Shown: positions 14,704 through 23,487 of the stretch, in pieces
Layout: each line of letters opens with the position of its first letter
How positions within the stretch are numbered: position 1 is the first letter of the stretch
Assembly (NCBI GenBank): GCA_948330435.1
Contig: CAOJBY010000029.1
Location: forward strand, 1-42,537
Source of the DNA: an uncultured Lachnoclostridium sp.
Lineage (GTDB): Bacteria; Bacillota; Clostridia; Lachnospirales; Lachnospiraceae
Length of the DNA stretch: 42,537 nt
Reading direction: 5' to 3'
Notes under the pieces: generated by a model
Databases searched by the model: none
Seen by the model: only the letters and a program-made list of their open reading frames with translations
What the model was told of the DNA's origin: nothing
Position numbers and translations under genes: made by a program

Positions 14704-16178
14704 TGAGACATTCCCTGAAACGTCAGTTGGCGGGCTGCTTTATCGGAGTTATAGGGGCTACTTTGATTTGCTGTTGGCTGGTTAATCATTTTTTCCTGGA
14801 AGAATATTATTTAAAGAATAAAAAAAATGTAATCATAAGTGCATATACGGTTTTAAATGATGGAATGACCCAGGGAAGAGCCGAGGATGAAGAATTCACC
14901 ACGGAACTTGCCCTTATCTGCAATACCGATAATATTTCCCTTTTTGTGATGGATACCAGTGGTAATCCAAGGCTTTACACGGAGAGGGACTATCGGATGC
15001 TTCAGAGAAGACTTTACAGTTATATTTTTGAGTTGGATTCCAAGGACATGGCTGAGATTCTGGTTCAGGGGGATGGGTATATTGTTCAGAAATATAAAGA
15101 ATTTTTAACCCAGGCAGATTATATTGAACTGATTGGGACGTTAAACTCCGGAGAGCCCTTTGTTATGCGGACACCTATCGAGAGTATCCGGGAAAGTGCC
15201 CAGATCTCGAATCGATTTTTTGCTTATATTGGCGGGGCCGGAGTTCTTTTGAGTTCGCTTTTGATCTGGTGGCTGTCCAGAAGAATTTCCAGGCCGGTTA
15301 TGGAACTTGCCGATCTGTCAAAGAGAATGGCAGAATTGGATTTCAATGCCAAGTTTAACTCTCGCCAGGATAATGAGATTGGGCTTCTGGGGAGTCATAT
15401 GAATCAACTTTCGGAAACTCTTGAGCAGACGATCTCCGAGTTGAAGACAGCCAATAATGAACTTCAAAAGGATATTGAGAAGAAAAATCAGATTGATGAG
15501 ATGCGAAAAGAGTTTTTATCCAATGTTTCTCATGAATTAAAGACCCCAATTGCTCTGATCCAGGGGTATGCGGAGGGGCTCAAGGAATGTATCAATGATG
15601 ATCCGGAGAGTCGGGACTTTTACTGTGAAGTTATCATGGATGAGGCCGGGAAGATGAATACCCTGGTAAAGAATCTGTTGGCTTTAAATCAATTGGAATT
15701 TGGAAATGATATGGTGTCCATGGAACGATTTGATATTGTAGATCTCATTCGCAACGTGCTTAGTTCCGTAGGGATTTTGTTAGAGCAGAAAGAGATTCGC
15801 CTGATCTTTAAGGAGACGGATCCCATCTATGTCTGGGCAGATGAATTTAAGGTAGAGCAGGTGGTGACCAATTATATCAGCAATGCCATTCATCACTGTG
15901 ATTTTGATAAGATCATTGAGGTAAAAACAGTGAGAAATCAGGACAACATAAGAATATCCGTATTCAACACAGGAGTTTCCATACCGGAAAATGATTTGGA
16001 AAAAGTCTGGGGGAAATTTTATAAGGTGGACAAGGCCCGTACCAGAGAATATGGAGGAAGCGGGATTGGGCTTTCAATTGTAAAAGCGGCCATGGAATCC
16101 ATGAATAAGGGGTATGGCGTTAAAAACTACGATAACGGCGTAGAATTCTGGTTTGAAGTGGATGGTGGAGTGAATTGA
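14703..16178 (+). CDS. membrane sensor histidine kinase
   Basis: The 491-residue kinase has a first membrane segment at about 11-31 (GCFIGVIGATLICCWLVNHFF), an external sensor domain of about 140 residues, and a second membrane segment near 175-191. A HAMP domain follows (about 192-245), then HisKA with phospho-His277 in FLSNVSHELKTPIALIQGYAEGL and an HATPase domain with N-box NYISNAIHHC, FNTGVSIPEN and GGSGIGLSIVKAAM. It phosphorylates the regulator encoded just upstream. The sensor domain is not one I recognise. Confidence 0.94.
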   Translation: MRHSLKRQLAGCFIGVIGATLICCWLVNHFFLEEYYLKNKKNVIISAYTVLNDGMTQGRAEDEEFTTELALICNTDNISLFVMDTSGNPRLYTERDYRMLQRRLYSYIFELDSKDMAEILVQGDGYIVQKYKEFLTQADYIELIGTLNSGEPFVMRTPIESIRESAQISNRFFAYIGGAGVLLSSLLIWWLSRRISRPVMELADLSKRMAELDFNAKFNSRQDNEIGLLGSHMNQLSETLEQTISELKTANNELQKDIEKKNQIDEMRKEFLSNVSHELKTPIALIQGYAEGLKECINDDPESRDFYCEVIMDEAGKMNTLVKNLLALNQLEFGNDMVSMERFDIVDLIRNVLSSVGILLEQKEIRLIFKETDPIYVWADEFKVEQVVTNYISNAIHHCDFDKIIEVKTVRNQDNIRISVFNTGVSIPENDLEKVWGKFYKVDKARTREYGGSGIGLSIVKAAMESMNKGYGVKNYDNGVEFWFEVDGGVN

Positions 16179-16193
16179 GAAAGGGGGTTTTTG

Positions 16194-16463
16194 ATGGTAA
16201 GAAAGCATATTTATTTTTCGGGAAGAGTGCAGGGGGTGGGTTTCCGCTTTCAGGCAGGTTGGGCGGCCAAGAGATTCGGCCTTACTGGATGGGTGAAGAA
16301 CCTCTATGACGGTCGGGTGGAGATGGAGGTCCAGGGAGATCCTGTTGCCATAGACGGTATGCTTAAGGCCTTTACCGATGATACCTATATACATATTACG
16401 GATATAGACAGTGTGGACATTCCTCTTGAGGAGGGGGAACGTAAATTTCGTACACAGTATTGA
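16194..16463 (+). CDS. acylphosphatase
   Basis: This small enzyme hydrolyses acyl phosphates such as acetyl phosphate or 1,3-bisphosphoglycerate. At 89 residues it has the family length. The catalytic Arg18 lies in the signature GRVQGVGFRFQ and the catalytic Asn36 in GWVKNLYDG. ATG 16194 is preferred over the TTG at 16191; an AAGGGGG site lies about 8 nt upstream. It follows the two-component genes after only 15 nt and may be co-transcribed; whether it affects acetyl-phosphate-driven phosphorylation of the regulator is speculation. Confidence 0.92.
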   Translation: MVRKHIYFSGRVQGVGFRFQAGWAAKRFGLTGWVKNLYDGRVEMEVQGDPVAIDGMLKAFTDDTYIHITDIDSVDIPLEEGERKFRTQY

Positions 16464-16514
16464 AGCTTAAGAGCAAAAACAAAGTAAATTTATGAATAAA
16501 AGGGGGAATAAAGA

Positions 16515-17420
16515 ATGAAAGTATTATGTTTTGGCTCATTAAATATTGATTATACCTATAAGGTAGATCATATTGTACAGAAAGGAGAGACCCAGTCTTC
16601 GGATTCGCTTCAGGTGTTTAGTGGTGGAAAGGGACTTAATCAGTCCATTGCACTGGCGAAAGCAGGAGTTGAAACATGGCATGCAGGCTCTATTGGAGAG
16701 GATGGAAGATTCCTGCTGAAACAGATGGAGGAAGCCGGAGTAAATACGGAATGCGTGACCATTCTGGAGGAGGTAAGGAGCGGAAATGCAATTATCCAGA
16801 ATGATAAGGAAGGAGATAACTGTATTATTCTCTATGGCGGGGCCAACCAGGCTATTACAAAAGAGCAGGTAGATGCCGTTATGAGCCGCTGTCAGGAAGG
16901 TGACTTTATTGTGCTGCAGAATGAGATCAATGAGCTGGCATATATCATGGAGCAGGCTCATAAAAATGGTCTTAAGATCGTACTGAATCCCTCTCCTATG
17001 AATGAGAAGATCCGAAAGCTGCCCCTTGAGTATGTGGATTATTTTATGCTCAATGAGATAGAGGCAGGTCAGATTCTGGGTCAGGACATTAAGGAAGGGT
17101 TTGATAAGGAAAAGCTTGGAAAAGAACTGATGGAATGTTTTCCCAAAGCAGTGATTGTATTGACGCTGGGCAAAGAGGGTGCCATCTATATGGACCAGAA
17201 TGAGAATTTTCTGCAGCCCTCCTACAAGGTGACGGCTGTGGATACGACAGCAGCAGGAGATACTTTTACCGGATATTTTATCGGGGGAATCTTAAGAGGG
17301 CTTATGGTTCGAGAAGCAATGGATATGGCATCTAAGGCTTCGGCTATTGCAGTGACCAGACAGGGAGCATCTCCATCCATTCCGGTGCTGGCTGAAGTAG
17401 AAAGTTTTCAATTTACATAA
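16515..17420 (+). CDS. rbsK: PfkB-family sugar kinase, ribokinase-like
   Basis: A 301-residue kinase of the PfkB family. It shows the N-terminal GSLNIDYTYKVDHIV, the sugar-binding FSGGKGLNQSIALAKAG motif typical of ribokinase, and the C-terminal signature VDTTAAGDTFTGYF with catalytic Asp249. It would phosphorylate ribose or a related pentose with ATP in the cytoplasm. No ribose transporter, D-ribose pyranase or repressor is next to it; neighbours are acylphosphatase and a DegV protein, so the substrate is not supported by context. An AGGGGG site precedes the start. Confidence 0.8.
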   Translation: MKVLCFGSLNIDYTYKVDHIVQKGETQSSDSLQVFSGGKGLNQSIALAKAGVETWHAGSIGEDGRFLLKQMEEAGVNTECVTILEEVRSGNAIIQNDKEGDNCIILYGGANQAITKEQVDAVMSRCQEGDFIVLQNEINELAYIMEQAHKNGLKIVLNPSPMNEKIRKLPLEYVDYFMLNEIEAGQILGQDIKEGFDKEKLGKELMECFPKAVIVLTLGKEGAIYMDQNENFLQPSYKVTAVDTTAAGDTFTGYFIGGILRGLMVREAMDMASKASAIAVTRQGASPSIPVLAEVESFQFT

Positions 17421-17456
17421 GAGTGCGGGGAGCACCAGAAAGGATATTACAATATT

Positions 17457-18305
17457 ATGGCAGTAAAACTTGTAGTTGATTCGGCATCGGATATTAGTAA
17501 GAAAGAAGCAGAGGAACTGGGGATCCATATGATCTCCATGTCAATTCTGTTCGGTGACAGGACCTATATGGACGGAGTGGAGCTGTCCGGAAAGGATTTT
17601 TTTGAAAAGTTGATCGAAAGTGATGAACTTCCCACCACAAGCCAGATTAATATGTTTCAATTTGAAGAATGCTTTTCCGAACTTACGACAGATGGCAGTG
17701 ACGTGGTGGCCATTACACTGTCCTCCAAGTTATCCGGAACTTATGCAGGGGCTGTATCGGCAGCCGGTTCCTTTCCGGGAAAAGTTTTCGTGGTAGACAG
17801 TCTGAATGCAAGCCTGGGAGAACGGATCTTGATTCAGTATGCGGTTCGCTTGCTAAGAGGCGGAGCATCTGCAAAAGAAATCGTAGAAAAGCTCAATGAG
17901 GCAAGAGGCAGAATTAAGCTTATGGCCCTCCTTGGCACCTTGGAGTATCTTCAAAAGGGCGGAAGAATCTCTGCGGTTACGGCTATGTCAGGTGCAATCC
18001 TCCAGATAAAGCCGGTTATTGCGATTATGGACGGGGAAGTGAAGATGGTTGGAAAGGCTATGGGTTCCAAAAAGGGAAATAACCTTTTGACACAGATGAT
18101 TGAAAAATCCGGCGGTATAGACTTTGGAATGCCCTATGCTACGGCATATTCCGGAATGGATGACAGTCTGCTGCAGAAATATATAAAGGACAGCATAAGC
18201 CTTTGGGAGGATGATTTGGATCATATCCCCTCCTACTGCATTGGCAGTACCATCGGCACACATATAGGGCCCGGAGCCATTGCGGTGGCATTTTTTGCAA
18301 AATAG
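17457..18305 (+). CDS. DegV family fatty acid-binding protein
   Basis: The 282-residue protein has the DegV start VKLVVDSASDISKKEAEELG, then PTTSQINMFQFEECF, ITLSSKLSGTYAGAV and the C-terminal CIGSTIGTHIGPGAIAVAF. DegV/FakB proteins bind one fatty acid; FakB forms present it to the kinase FakA for phosphorylation and use in phospholipid synthesis. No FakA gene is in the window. The gene has its own terminator. Confidence 0.9.
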   Translation: MAVKLVVDSASDISKKEAEELGIHMISMSILFGDRTYMDGVELSGKDFFEKLIESDELPTTSQINMFQFEECFSELTTDGSDVVAITLSSKLSGTYAGAVSAAGSFPGKVFVVDSLNASLGERILIQYAVRLLRGGASAKEIVEKLNEARGRIKLMALLGTLEYLQKGGRISAVTAMSGAILQIKPVIAIMDGEVKMVGKAMGSKKGNNLLTQMIEKSGGIDFGMPYATAYSGMDDSLLQKYIKDSISLWEDDLDHIPSYCIGSTIGTHIGPGAIAVAFFAK

Positions 18306-18325
18306 AGTAAATAAAGGCAGAAGCG

Positions 18326-18362
18326 GCGGAGAGATATGGCTTTGCAGGCCCAATCTCTCCGC
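18326..18362 (+). terminator. Rho-independent terminator after the DegV gene
   Basis: GCGGAGAGAT (18326-18335) pairs with ATCTCTCCGC (18353-18362) over a 17-nt loop, followed by TGTTTGTTTGT. Confidence 0.7.
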
Positions 18363-18405
18363 TGTTTGTTTGTGCAATATTAGGCAGGATTCAAAAGCCG
18401 GCAGC

Positions 18406-18434
18406 TTGACAAGAAGTTTAATTTAAGCTATGTT
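18406..18434 (+). promoter_or_regulatory. promoter of the LacI regulator and sulfatase maturase
   Basis: -35 TTGACA (18406-18411), 17-bp spacer, -10 TATGTT (18429-18434). The expected start near 18441 places the operator at 18444 just downstream. Confidence 0.7.
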
Positions 18435-18443
18435 AAATACAGA

Positions 18444-18457
18444 TGTGTTCGTTAACA
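18444..18457 (+). promoter_or_regulatory. LacI-type operator, copy A
   Basis: TGTGTTCGTTAACA fits the pattern TGT-N3-CG-N3-ACA shared with two sites at 20619 and 20686. A palindrome with central CG is typical of LacI-family operators. Its place at the transcription start suggests autorepression. Confidence 0.6.
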
Positions 18458-18474
18458 AACCGGGGGTGTAAGTG

Positions 18475-19500
18475 ATGGCAGCAACAATTAAGCAGATAGC
18501 AGAATTAGCCGGGGTATCCAATGGTACCGTAGATCGGGTGCTTCATAACAGGGGAAAAGTAAAGCCGGAGGTTGAAAAGAGAGTGAGAAGTATTGCACAG
18601 GCATTGGATTACAGGCCCAATTTGCTGGCTAAATCTCTGGTAATGCAGCGAAATCCCATAACGATTGGAGTTATACTGCATGTGGATTCTACATTTTCAA
18701 ACTATACAATTCAGAAAGTGCTGGAGGGAATTAAAGCGGCATCAGAAGAGATCGAGAAGTTTGGGACACGGGTTAAAGTGGAGTATGGGCAAAACTTCGA
18801 CTCAGAATATCAGGCAGAACTGATTGACAAAATGGTCTCTGAGGGCATTCAGGCTCTGGTGATTATGCCAATTAACTCCCGGCAGGTAAGAGAAAAGATC
18901 GGGAGCCTTGATATTCCGGTTTTTTGCGTGACAAATGATATTCCGAAAGAATATCCTCATTATTTTGTTGGGATTGACGGTAACAAAATCGGTGAAATTG
19001 CCGCAGGACTTTTCCGTATGATTCATAAAGACTTGAAGTATGTAGGAATTGTTACAGCTTCCCAATCCCTTATGGGGAACAGCCAGAGATTGCAGGCATT
19101 TCAGGAACGGATTCGGGAATATTTCGGGAGCGACGTGACACAGGTTGTACTGGAAGCAGCAAATGATGATTTTGTATCTTATCAAAAGATATACCAGATG
19201 CTTTTGGATAATCCCCGGATGGACTCCTTGTTTTTTATGTCAGGTGCGGCGGAGAGTGGAATGAGGGCAATTGAAGAGACAGGCTTTCTTGGCAAACTCT
19301 GTATCATAACAATTGACACTCCCTCTGTCATCCGCAAGGGGCTTTTAGATGGGACCATATCGGCAACGATTGATCAAAGGGCCTATACCCATGGATATCA
19401 GACCATACGATATCTTTTTGATTATTTTACAAATGGTGTGCTTCCGGAACAAAAACAGATTTATATTGACAGTGACATTTTGATTCGGGAATCCATGTGA
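18475..19500 (+). CDS. LacI-family transcriptional regulator
   Basis: The 341-residue protein begins with the LacI HTH and hinge (TIKQIAELAGVSNGTVDRVL, then HNRGKVKPEVEKRV) and continues with a periplasmic-binding-protein-like effector domain (TIGVILHVDSTFSNYTIQKV, NSRQVREKIGS, FVGIDGNKIGEIAAG). ATG 18475 is used because the ORF's earlier GTG is too near the GGGGGTG site. It lies upstream of the sulfatase maturase and importer genes; repeated palindromes at its own promoter and at 20.6 kb suggest it represses both units until the sulfated substrate or a product binds. The effector is unknown. Confidence 0.9.
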   Translation: MAATIKQIAELAGVSNGTVDRVLHNRGKVKPEVEKRVRSIAQALDYRPNLLAKSLVMQRNPITIGVILHVDSTFSNYTIQKVLEGIKAASEEIEKFGTRVKVEYGQNFDSEYQAELIDKMVSEGIQALVIMPINSRQVREKIGSLDIPVFCVTNDIPKEYPHYFVGIDGNKIGEIAAGLFRMIHKDLKYVGIVTASQSLMGNSQRLQAFQERIREYFGSDVTQVVLEAANDDFVSYQKIYQMLLDNPRMDSLFFMSGAAESGMRAIEETGFLGKLCIITIDTPSVIRKGLLDGTISATIDQRAYTHGYQTIRYLFDYFTNGVLPEQKQIYIDSDILIRESM

Positions 19501-19515
19501 TTCGGGGGGCTTTAA

Positions 19516-20601
19516 ATGGAACAGATTAATATATTAATAAAACCGGTGTCCGGTAAATGCAATTTAAACTGCAGGTACTGTTTTTATAAAGACGAGATGA
19601 AAAAGAGAGAACAACCGGTCTATGGAATCATGAGTGAGGAGCTTCTGGAAACGGTAATCCGGCGGGCTTTCGAAAAGGACAGGCGGTTTTGCACGCTTGG
19701 ATTTCAGGGAGGAGAGCCTTTGCTGGCCGGTTTGGGCTTTTATGAAAAAACAGTGGAGCTTGTGAAAAAATATGGGAAGAATGCAAAAACAGAATTTACA
19801 ATCCAGACAAACGGAATACTAATTGATGATGAATGGGCGAAATTTTTTGCCGAAAATCATTTTCTGGTGGGCATCTCCATAGATGGCATTCCCAAGATAC
19901 ATGACAGATGGAGAGGAAAAGGCACTTTTGAGAAAGTTGTCCGGGCAGCCGGATTGTTGCAGAAGCACCATGTGGACTTTAATGTTCTTACGGTGGTGAC
20001 AGAAGATCTTGTCCCTTATACAAAAAGAATCTATAACAATTATAAAGAACATCAGTGGCATTACATGCAGTTTATTCCATGTCTCGATCCTTTGGGGGAA
20101 GAATGGGGAGGACAGACCTTTTCTCTGGAAGCCGAATCTTATGGCCTGTTTTTGAAAGAATTGTTTGACTGCTGGTATGAAGATCTTGTTCGGGGAAATT
20201 TTGTATATATCAGATATTTTGAGAATCTGATAGGGATTCTTCTGAATCATATGCCGGAAAGCTGTAATATGCGGGGAGTTTGTGGAATGCAGAATATTGT
20301 AGAAGCAGACGGAAGTGTATATCCCTGTGATTTTTATGTACTGGATAACTGTAAATTGGGAAATATAAGAGAGGACTCTTTTGAAAAACTTGGAGAAAGA
20401 TTTTCCCGGAGCAGACTATTTGTGGATTCCCTGAAAAAGAGCCACATATGTAAAGAGTGCAAATGGAGTCGTTTATGCAGGGGAGGCTGCCAGAGAAACC
20501 GGGAGCCTCATGGGGATCCGGACGTTTTTTGCGAGGCTTATCAGATGTTTTTCTCCTATGCCTGGGATCGTATGGTGGAAATTGCAAGAAGATGTTGCTG
20601 A
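19516..20601 (+). CDS. anaerobic sulfatase-maturating enzyme (radical SAM/SPASM)
   Basis: This 361-residue radical SAM enzyme has the SAM cluster motif at Cys15, Cys19, Cys22 (KCNLNCRYCFYKDE) and a C-terminal SPASM region binding two more Fe-S clusters (MRGVCGM...VYPCDFY, HICKECKWSRLCRGGC). Other hallmarks are LGFQGGEPLLAG and TIQTNGILID. Enzymes of this type turn the active-site Cys or Ser of sulfatases into formylglycine without oxygen. It lies 15 nt after the LacI gene and about 4.4 kb before the one sulfatase gene, its likely client. The assignment rests on family features plus context; related peptide-modifying SPASM enzymes are a weaker alternative. Confidence 0.9.
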   Translation: MEQINILIKPVSGKCNLNCRYCFYKDEMKKREQPVYGIMSEELLETVIRRAFEKDRRFCTLGFQGGEPLLAGLGFYEKTVELVKKYGKNAKTEFTIQTNGILIDDEWAKFFAENHFLVGISIDGIPKIHDRWRGKGTFEKVVRAAGLLQKHHVDFNVLTVVTEDLVPYTKRIYNNYKEHQWHYMQFIPCLDPLGEEWGGQTFSLEAESYGLFLKELFDCWYEDLVRGNFVYIRYFENLIGILLNHMPESCNMRGVCGMQNIVEADGSVYPCDFYVLDNCKLGNIREDSFEKLGERFSRSRLFVDSLKKSHICKECKWSRLCRGGCQRNREPHGDPDVFCEAYQMFFSYAWDRMVEIARRCC

Positions 20602-20618
20602 TATTTTTTTGATATTTG

Positions 20619-20632
20619 TGTGAACGATAACA
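20619..20632 (+). promoter_or_regulatory. LacI-type operator, copy B
   Basis: TGTGAACGATAACA fits TGT-N3-CG-N3-ACA and lies 8 bp upstream of the -35 of the importer operon. With copy C it brackets the promoter, an arrangement that allows looping repression. Confidence 0.55.
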
Positions 20633-20640
20633 AAAAATAA

Positions 20641-20669
20641 TTGACTTTTAACAAAAAGTATTGTAATAT
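20641..20669 (+). promoter_or_regulatory. promoter of the importer-sulfatase operon
   Basis: -35 TTGACT (20641-20646), 17-bp spacer, -10 TAATAT (20664-20669), in an AT-rich tract. It is flanked on both sides by matching palindromes. Confidence 0.7.
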
Positions 20670-20685
20670 TTAGATATACAAAAAA

Positions 20686-20699
20686 TGTGTACGAACACA
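20686..20699 (+). promoter_or_regulatory. LacI-type operator, copy C
   Basis: TGTGTACGAACACA is a nearly perfect palindrome centred on CG, about 10-20 bp after the expected transcription start. Its reverse complement TGTGTTCGTACACA matches copy A at 12 of 14 bases. Confidence 0.65.
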
Positions 20700-20735
20700 T
20701 ATGGAAAAAACTATAAGTATAGGGAGGTATTTACA

Positions 20736-21854
20736 ATGAAGAAAAAACTTGGTATTGCAGCGATGTTGGCAGTGGTTATGCTGGCAGGGTGCGTCCCGGG
20801 AAGCAGCAGTGAGAAACCCTCTGCTTTGCCGGAAGACAGTACGAAGACAGAGGTACCGGCAGATTCACAGACAGTGGGAAGTACAGAACCTCTCAGAGTG
20901 GGAATTATGCCCTCGGCAGTGGGAGCACCTGTGCAGTATGCACAGGAAAATGGTTATTTCGAGGAGGAGGGCCTTACTGTAGAAACTGTTATTTTTCAGT
21001 CGGGAGCACCGATTAATGAGGCCATTGCGGCGGAAGAATTGGACGTGGCATGCAGTGGAGCCGCAACTATATTCTCTTTGGCTACCGGGCAGGTAAAGCT
21101 TTTGGCAGATGTGGCAGCATCCGGGGGAATGGGAATCTGGGTAAGGCCGGATAACGGAATCATGACTGTACAGGGTGAGGCAGAGGGACTTCCTGATATG
21201 TATGGAAGTGCAGAGACAGTGAAAGGCCAGACCTTTATCTGCAGCCTGGGAACAGCATCCCAGTTTAATGTTCTCCGGTATCTGGAACAGTTGGGCCTGA
21301 ATGAGACAGATGTAGAGATTGTTCATATGGAATTTGGTGCGGGGGCACAGGCCTTTAATGCGGGACAGGGAGATGCGATAGCTACATTTGCACCATATTC
21401 TTCCCAGGTAGAAGCAGAAGGAGCAGTGAAATGTTGTACTTTCGAGGATGCTACAGGAACGGCCTTGTATGATATGATATTTGCCCGCAACCAGGTAGTT
21501 GAGACGAGAAGAGACGATTTGGTGAAATTTATGAGAGCCGTATCCAGGGCAATGGAGGTTCTGGGAAATGACGAAGAGGTCCGCAAGGAGTTTTCCATGA
21601 GGTGGTTTGCAGAAGAAGGAAGAACCTATGATGATGCGACTATGGCTCAGGAGATGATCGACAGACCCTATGTAACAAAAGAAGTACTGGAGAGTGACAC
21701 ATACATTTTCGGAGAAGCCATGATCGGCTATGGAGAATTTAATGTGAATATAGGAAAGCTGGAGGAGGATTCCATAGAAAATGTAAAAAATTGTTTTGAT
21801 GCCAGTATTCTGGAGGAAGCGACAGAGGTTGATGTAAAAGTACCTGCAGAATGA
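20736..21854 (+). CDS. SsuA/NMT1-like substrate-binding lipoprotein of ABC importer
   Basis: ATG 20736 follows GGGAGG and starts a lipoprotein signal peptide, MKKKLGIAAMLAVVMLAGC (lipobox LAGC); earlier in-frame codons lack this context. The 372-residue product has a Ser/Glu-rich linker, then a periplasmic binding domain of the sulfonate/nitrate/thiamine-precursor type: LRVGIMPSAVGAPVQYAQE, GYFEEEGLTVETVIFQSG, ACSGAATIFSLATGQ and GQGDAIATFAPYS. It should capture the substrate outside the membrane for the two permeases encoded next. The sulfatase in the same operon suggests a sulfate ester as ligand rather than a sulfonate; this is inference. Confidence 0.88.
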   Translation: MKKKLGIAAMLAVVMLAGCVPGSSSEKPSALPEDSTKTEVPADSQTVGSTEPLRVGIMPSAVGAPVQYAQENGYFEEEGLTVETVIFQSGAPINEAIAAEELDVACSGAATIFSLATGQVKLLADVAASGGMGIWVRPDNGIMTVQGEAEGLPDMYGSAETVKGQTFICSLGTASQFNVLRYLEQLGLNETDVEIVHMEFGAGAQAFNAGQGDAIATFAPYSSQVEAEGAVKCCTFEDATGTALYDMIFARNQVVETRRDDLVKFMRAVSRAMEVLGNDEEVRKEFSMRWFAEEGRTYDDATMAQEMIDRPYVTKEVLESDTYIFGEAMIGYGEFNVNIGKLEEDSIENVKNCFDASILEEATEVDVKVPAE

Positions 21855-21881
21855 TGACGTGACAGGCAGGGGGTAAATTCA

Positions 21882-22664
21882 ATGAAATTGCTTAAGGAGA
21901 AAAGGTATTTATTAATATCAATTGCTGCAGTGGCAGCGTTTCTGTTTGGGTGGTATCTGGCGACGGATGTGTATCAGCTTGCACCGACAACCATGCTCCC
22001 AAGCCCGATAAAAGTATTTAAAACTTTTGCCCAAAAATTTTATGATATACGTCCGGATGGGGCAACCATGCTTCAGCACCTGGGCTCTTCTTTAAAGGTG
22101 GCACTGAGTGGTTATATGATAGGCGTTGTAATAGGCCTGCCGCTGGGAATTCTTATGGCATGGAGTAAAAGGGCAGATATGTTTATTCGCCCCTTATTTG
22201 ACATGATCCGCCCGGTGCCGGGAATTGCGTGGATTCCGGTTATGATTATTTTATTTGGAATCGGACTGCTCTCGAAAGCCATGGTTATTTTTCTTTCTTC
22301 TTTTACAGCCTGCGTGATCAATGCATATTCCGGAATCAAGCAGACAAAGACAGTGCATTTATGGGTGGGACAGACTTTCGGTGCTTCCAATCTGCAATTA
22401 TTATTTAAAATAGCAATTCCCTCGTCACTGCCTATGATTTTAACAGGACTGCGTGTGGCCCTTGGCTCCTCCTGGGGAGCCCTGGTGGCTGCAGAGATGC
22501 TGGCTTCCACCAGAGGACTTGGATTTATGATTCAGCAATGCAGAGGTTTATTCCGGCCTGATGTAATCGTGGCGGGGATGATAGCCATTGGAGGAACGGG
22601 TGCTTTTTTAACATGGCTTCTAACATTGCTTGAAAAGAGAATTCTGAAGGGAGGACGATGGTAA
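21882..22664 (+). CDS. ABC importer permease, SsuC/TauC type (first)
   Basis: This 260-residue membrane protein has about six hydrophobic segments and the conserved cytoplasmic EAA-like loop FGASNLQLLFKIAIPSSLP that docks to the ATPase. PSPIKVFKTFAQKFYD near the N-terminus and RPVPGIAWIPVMIILFGIG are typical of SsuC/TauC permeases. Its stop overlaps the ATG of the second permease (TAATG). Two different permease genes imply a heterodimeric channel, unlike the usual homodimer of this class. Confidence 0.9.
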   Translation: MKLLKEKRYLLISIAAVAAFLFGWYLATDVYQLAPTTMLPSPIKVFKTFAQKFYDIRPDGATMLQHLGSSLKVALSGYMIGVVIGLPLGILMAWSKRADMFIRPLFDMIRPVPGIAWIPVMIILFGIGLLSKAMVIFLSSFTACVINAYSGIKQTKTVHLWVGQTFGASNLQLLFKIAIPSSLPMILTGLRVALGSSWGALVAAEMLASTRGLGFMIQQCRGLFRPDVIVAGMIAIGGTGAFLTWLLTLLEKRILKGGRW

Positions 22665-23452
22665 TGAAAAAGAATGCTGTTCGGGAGACAGCCGCACATT
22701 TGGCGGCTGGTATCGTCTCTGTGGGTGCTTTTCTGGCCGTCTGGCAACTGGCGGTATTGACGACCTCCCTGAAAAAGATTATGCCCGGCCCGGTTACGGT
22801 CTTAAAGGCATTTATGGATTCTTTTACTGTAAATATAGGGCAGTATAACATCATATGGCATACGGCATTCAGCCTTACCCGGGTGCTTATTGCATATACG
22901 GCTGCATGTGTAATAGGAATTATACTTGGACTTCTCATGGGGCGGGTGAGATTTATTGAAGCCGTTTTCCGCCCTTTTTATGAAATTATTCGCCCGGTGC
23001 CCCCTATTGCATGGATTTCCTTATCCATTTTATGGTTTGGACTGGGAGAGATGACAAAATATTTTATTATTTTTCTGTCTGCATTTTCAAGTATTACCTA
23101 TACAACCTTTTCCGGGGTGCGTATGGTAGATCCGGTTCTGATTGGTGCAGGCAGAATGCTTGGGGCCAATTCATTTCAGGTATTCACGACAATTATACTT
23201 CCGGCATCCGTCCCTTACATTTTTTCCGGTATGCAGGTTGCCCTGGGGACCAGTTGGGCAACGGTAGTGGCGGCAGAGATGGTTCGCTCATCGGAGGGGG
23301 TTGGCTGGATAATTGTCAGCGGAATGGAGGCAAATAATATCACGCAGATTTTAGTGGGGATTGTAGCTATAGGAGTGATGGGATTCCTGCTTGCCACATT
23401 ACTGCGGAAAATAGAAAATGTTCTCTGTGCATGGAACGCAGGCGGGGTGTGA
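22664..23452 (+). CDS. ABC importer permease, SsuC/TauC type (second)
   Basis: A 262-residue membrane protein related to its upstream neighbour: PGPVTVLKAFMDSF, IIRPVPPIAWISLSILWFG, and the EAA-like loop LGANSFQVFTTIILPASVP. The start at ATG 22664 is favoured over 22658 because GGGAGG (22649-22654) is then 9 nt away. It overlaps the stop of the first permease, so the two are translationally coupled and likely made in a 1:1 ratio. Confidence 0.9.
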   Translation: MKKNAVRETAAHLAAGIVSVGAFLAVWQLAVLTTSLKKIMPGPVTVLKAFMDSFTVNIGQYNIIWHTAFSLTRVLIAYTAACVIGIILGLLMGRVRFIEAVFRPFYEIIRPVPPIAWISLSILWFGLGEMTKYFIIFLSAFSSITYTTFSGVRMVDPVLIGAGRMLGANSFQVFTTIILPASVPYIFSGMQVALGTSWATVVAAEMVRSSEGVGWIIVSGMEANNITQILVGIVAIGVMGFLLATLLRKIENVLCAWNAGGV

Positions 23453-23487
23453 CAGACCGGTGAGAAGGGACAGATGGGGAAATAAAA

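Noticed and set aside
16515..17420. Ribokinase as part of the ribose-type importer system
   Set aside because: It lies 17.6 kb from the importer genes with several terminators between; the local FGGY kinase is a better partner.
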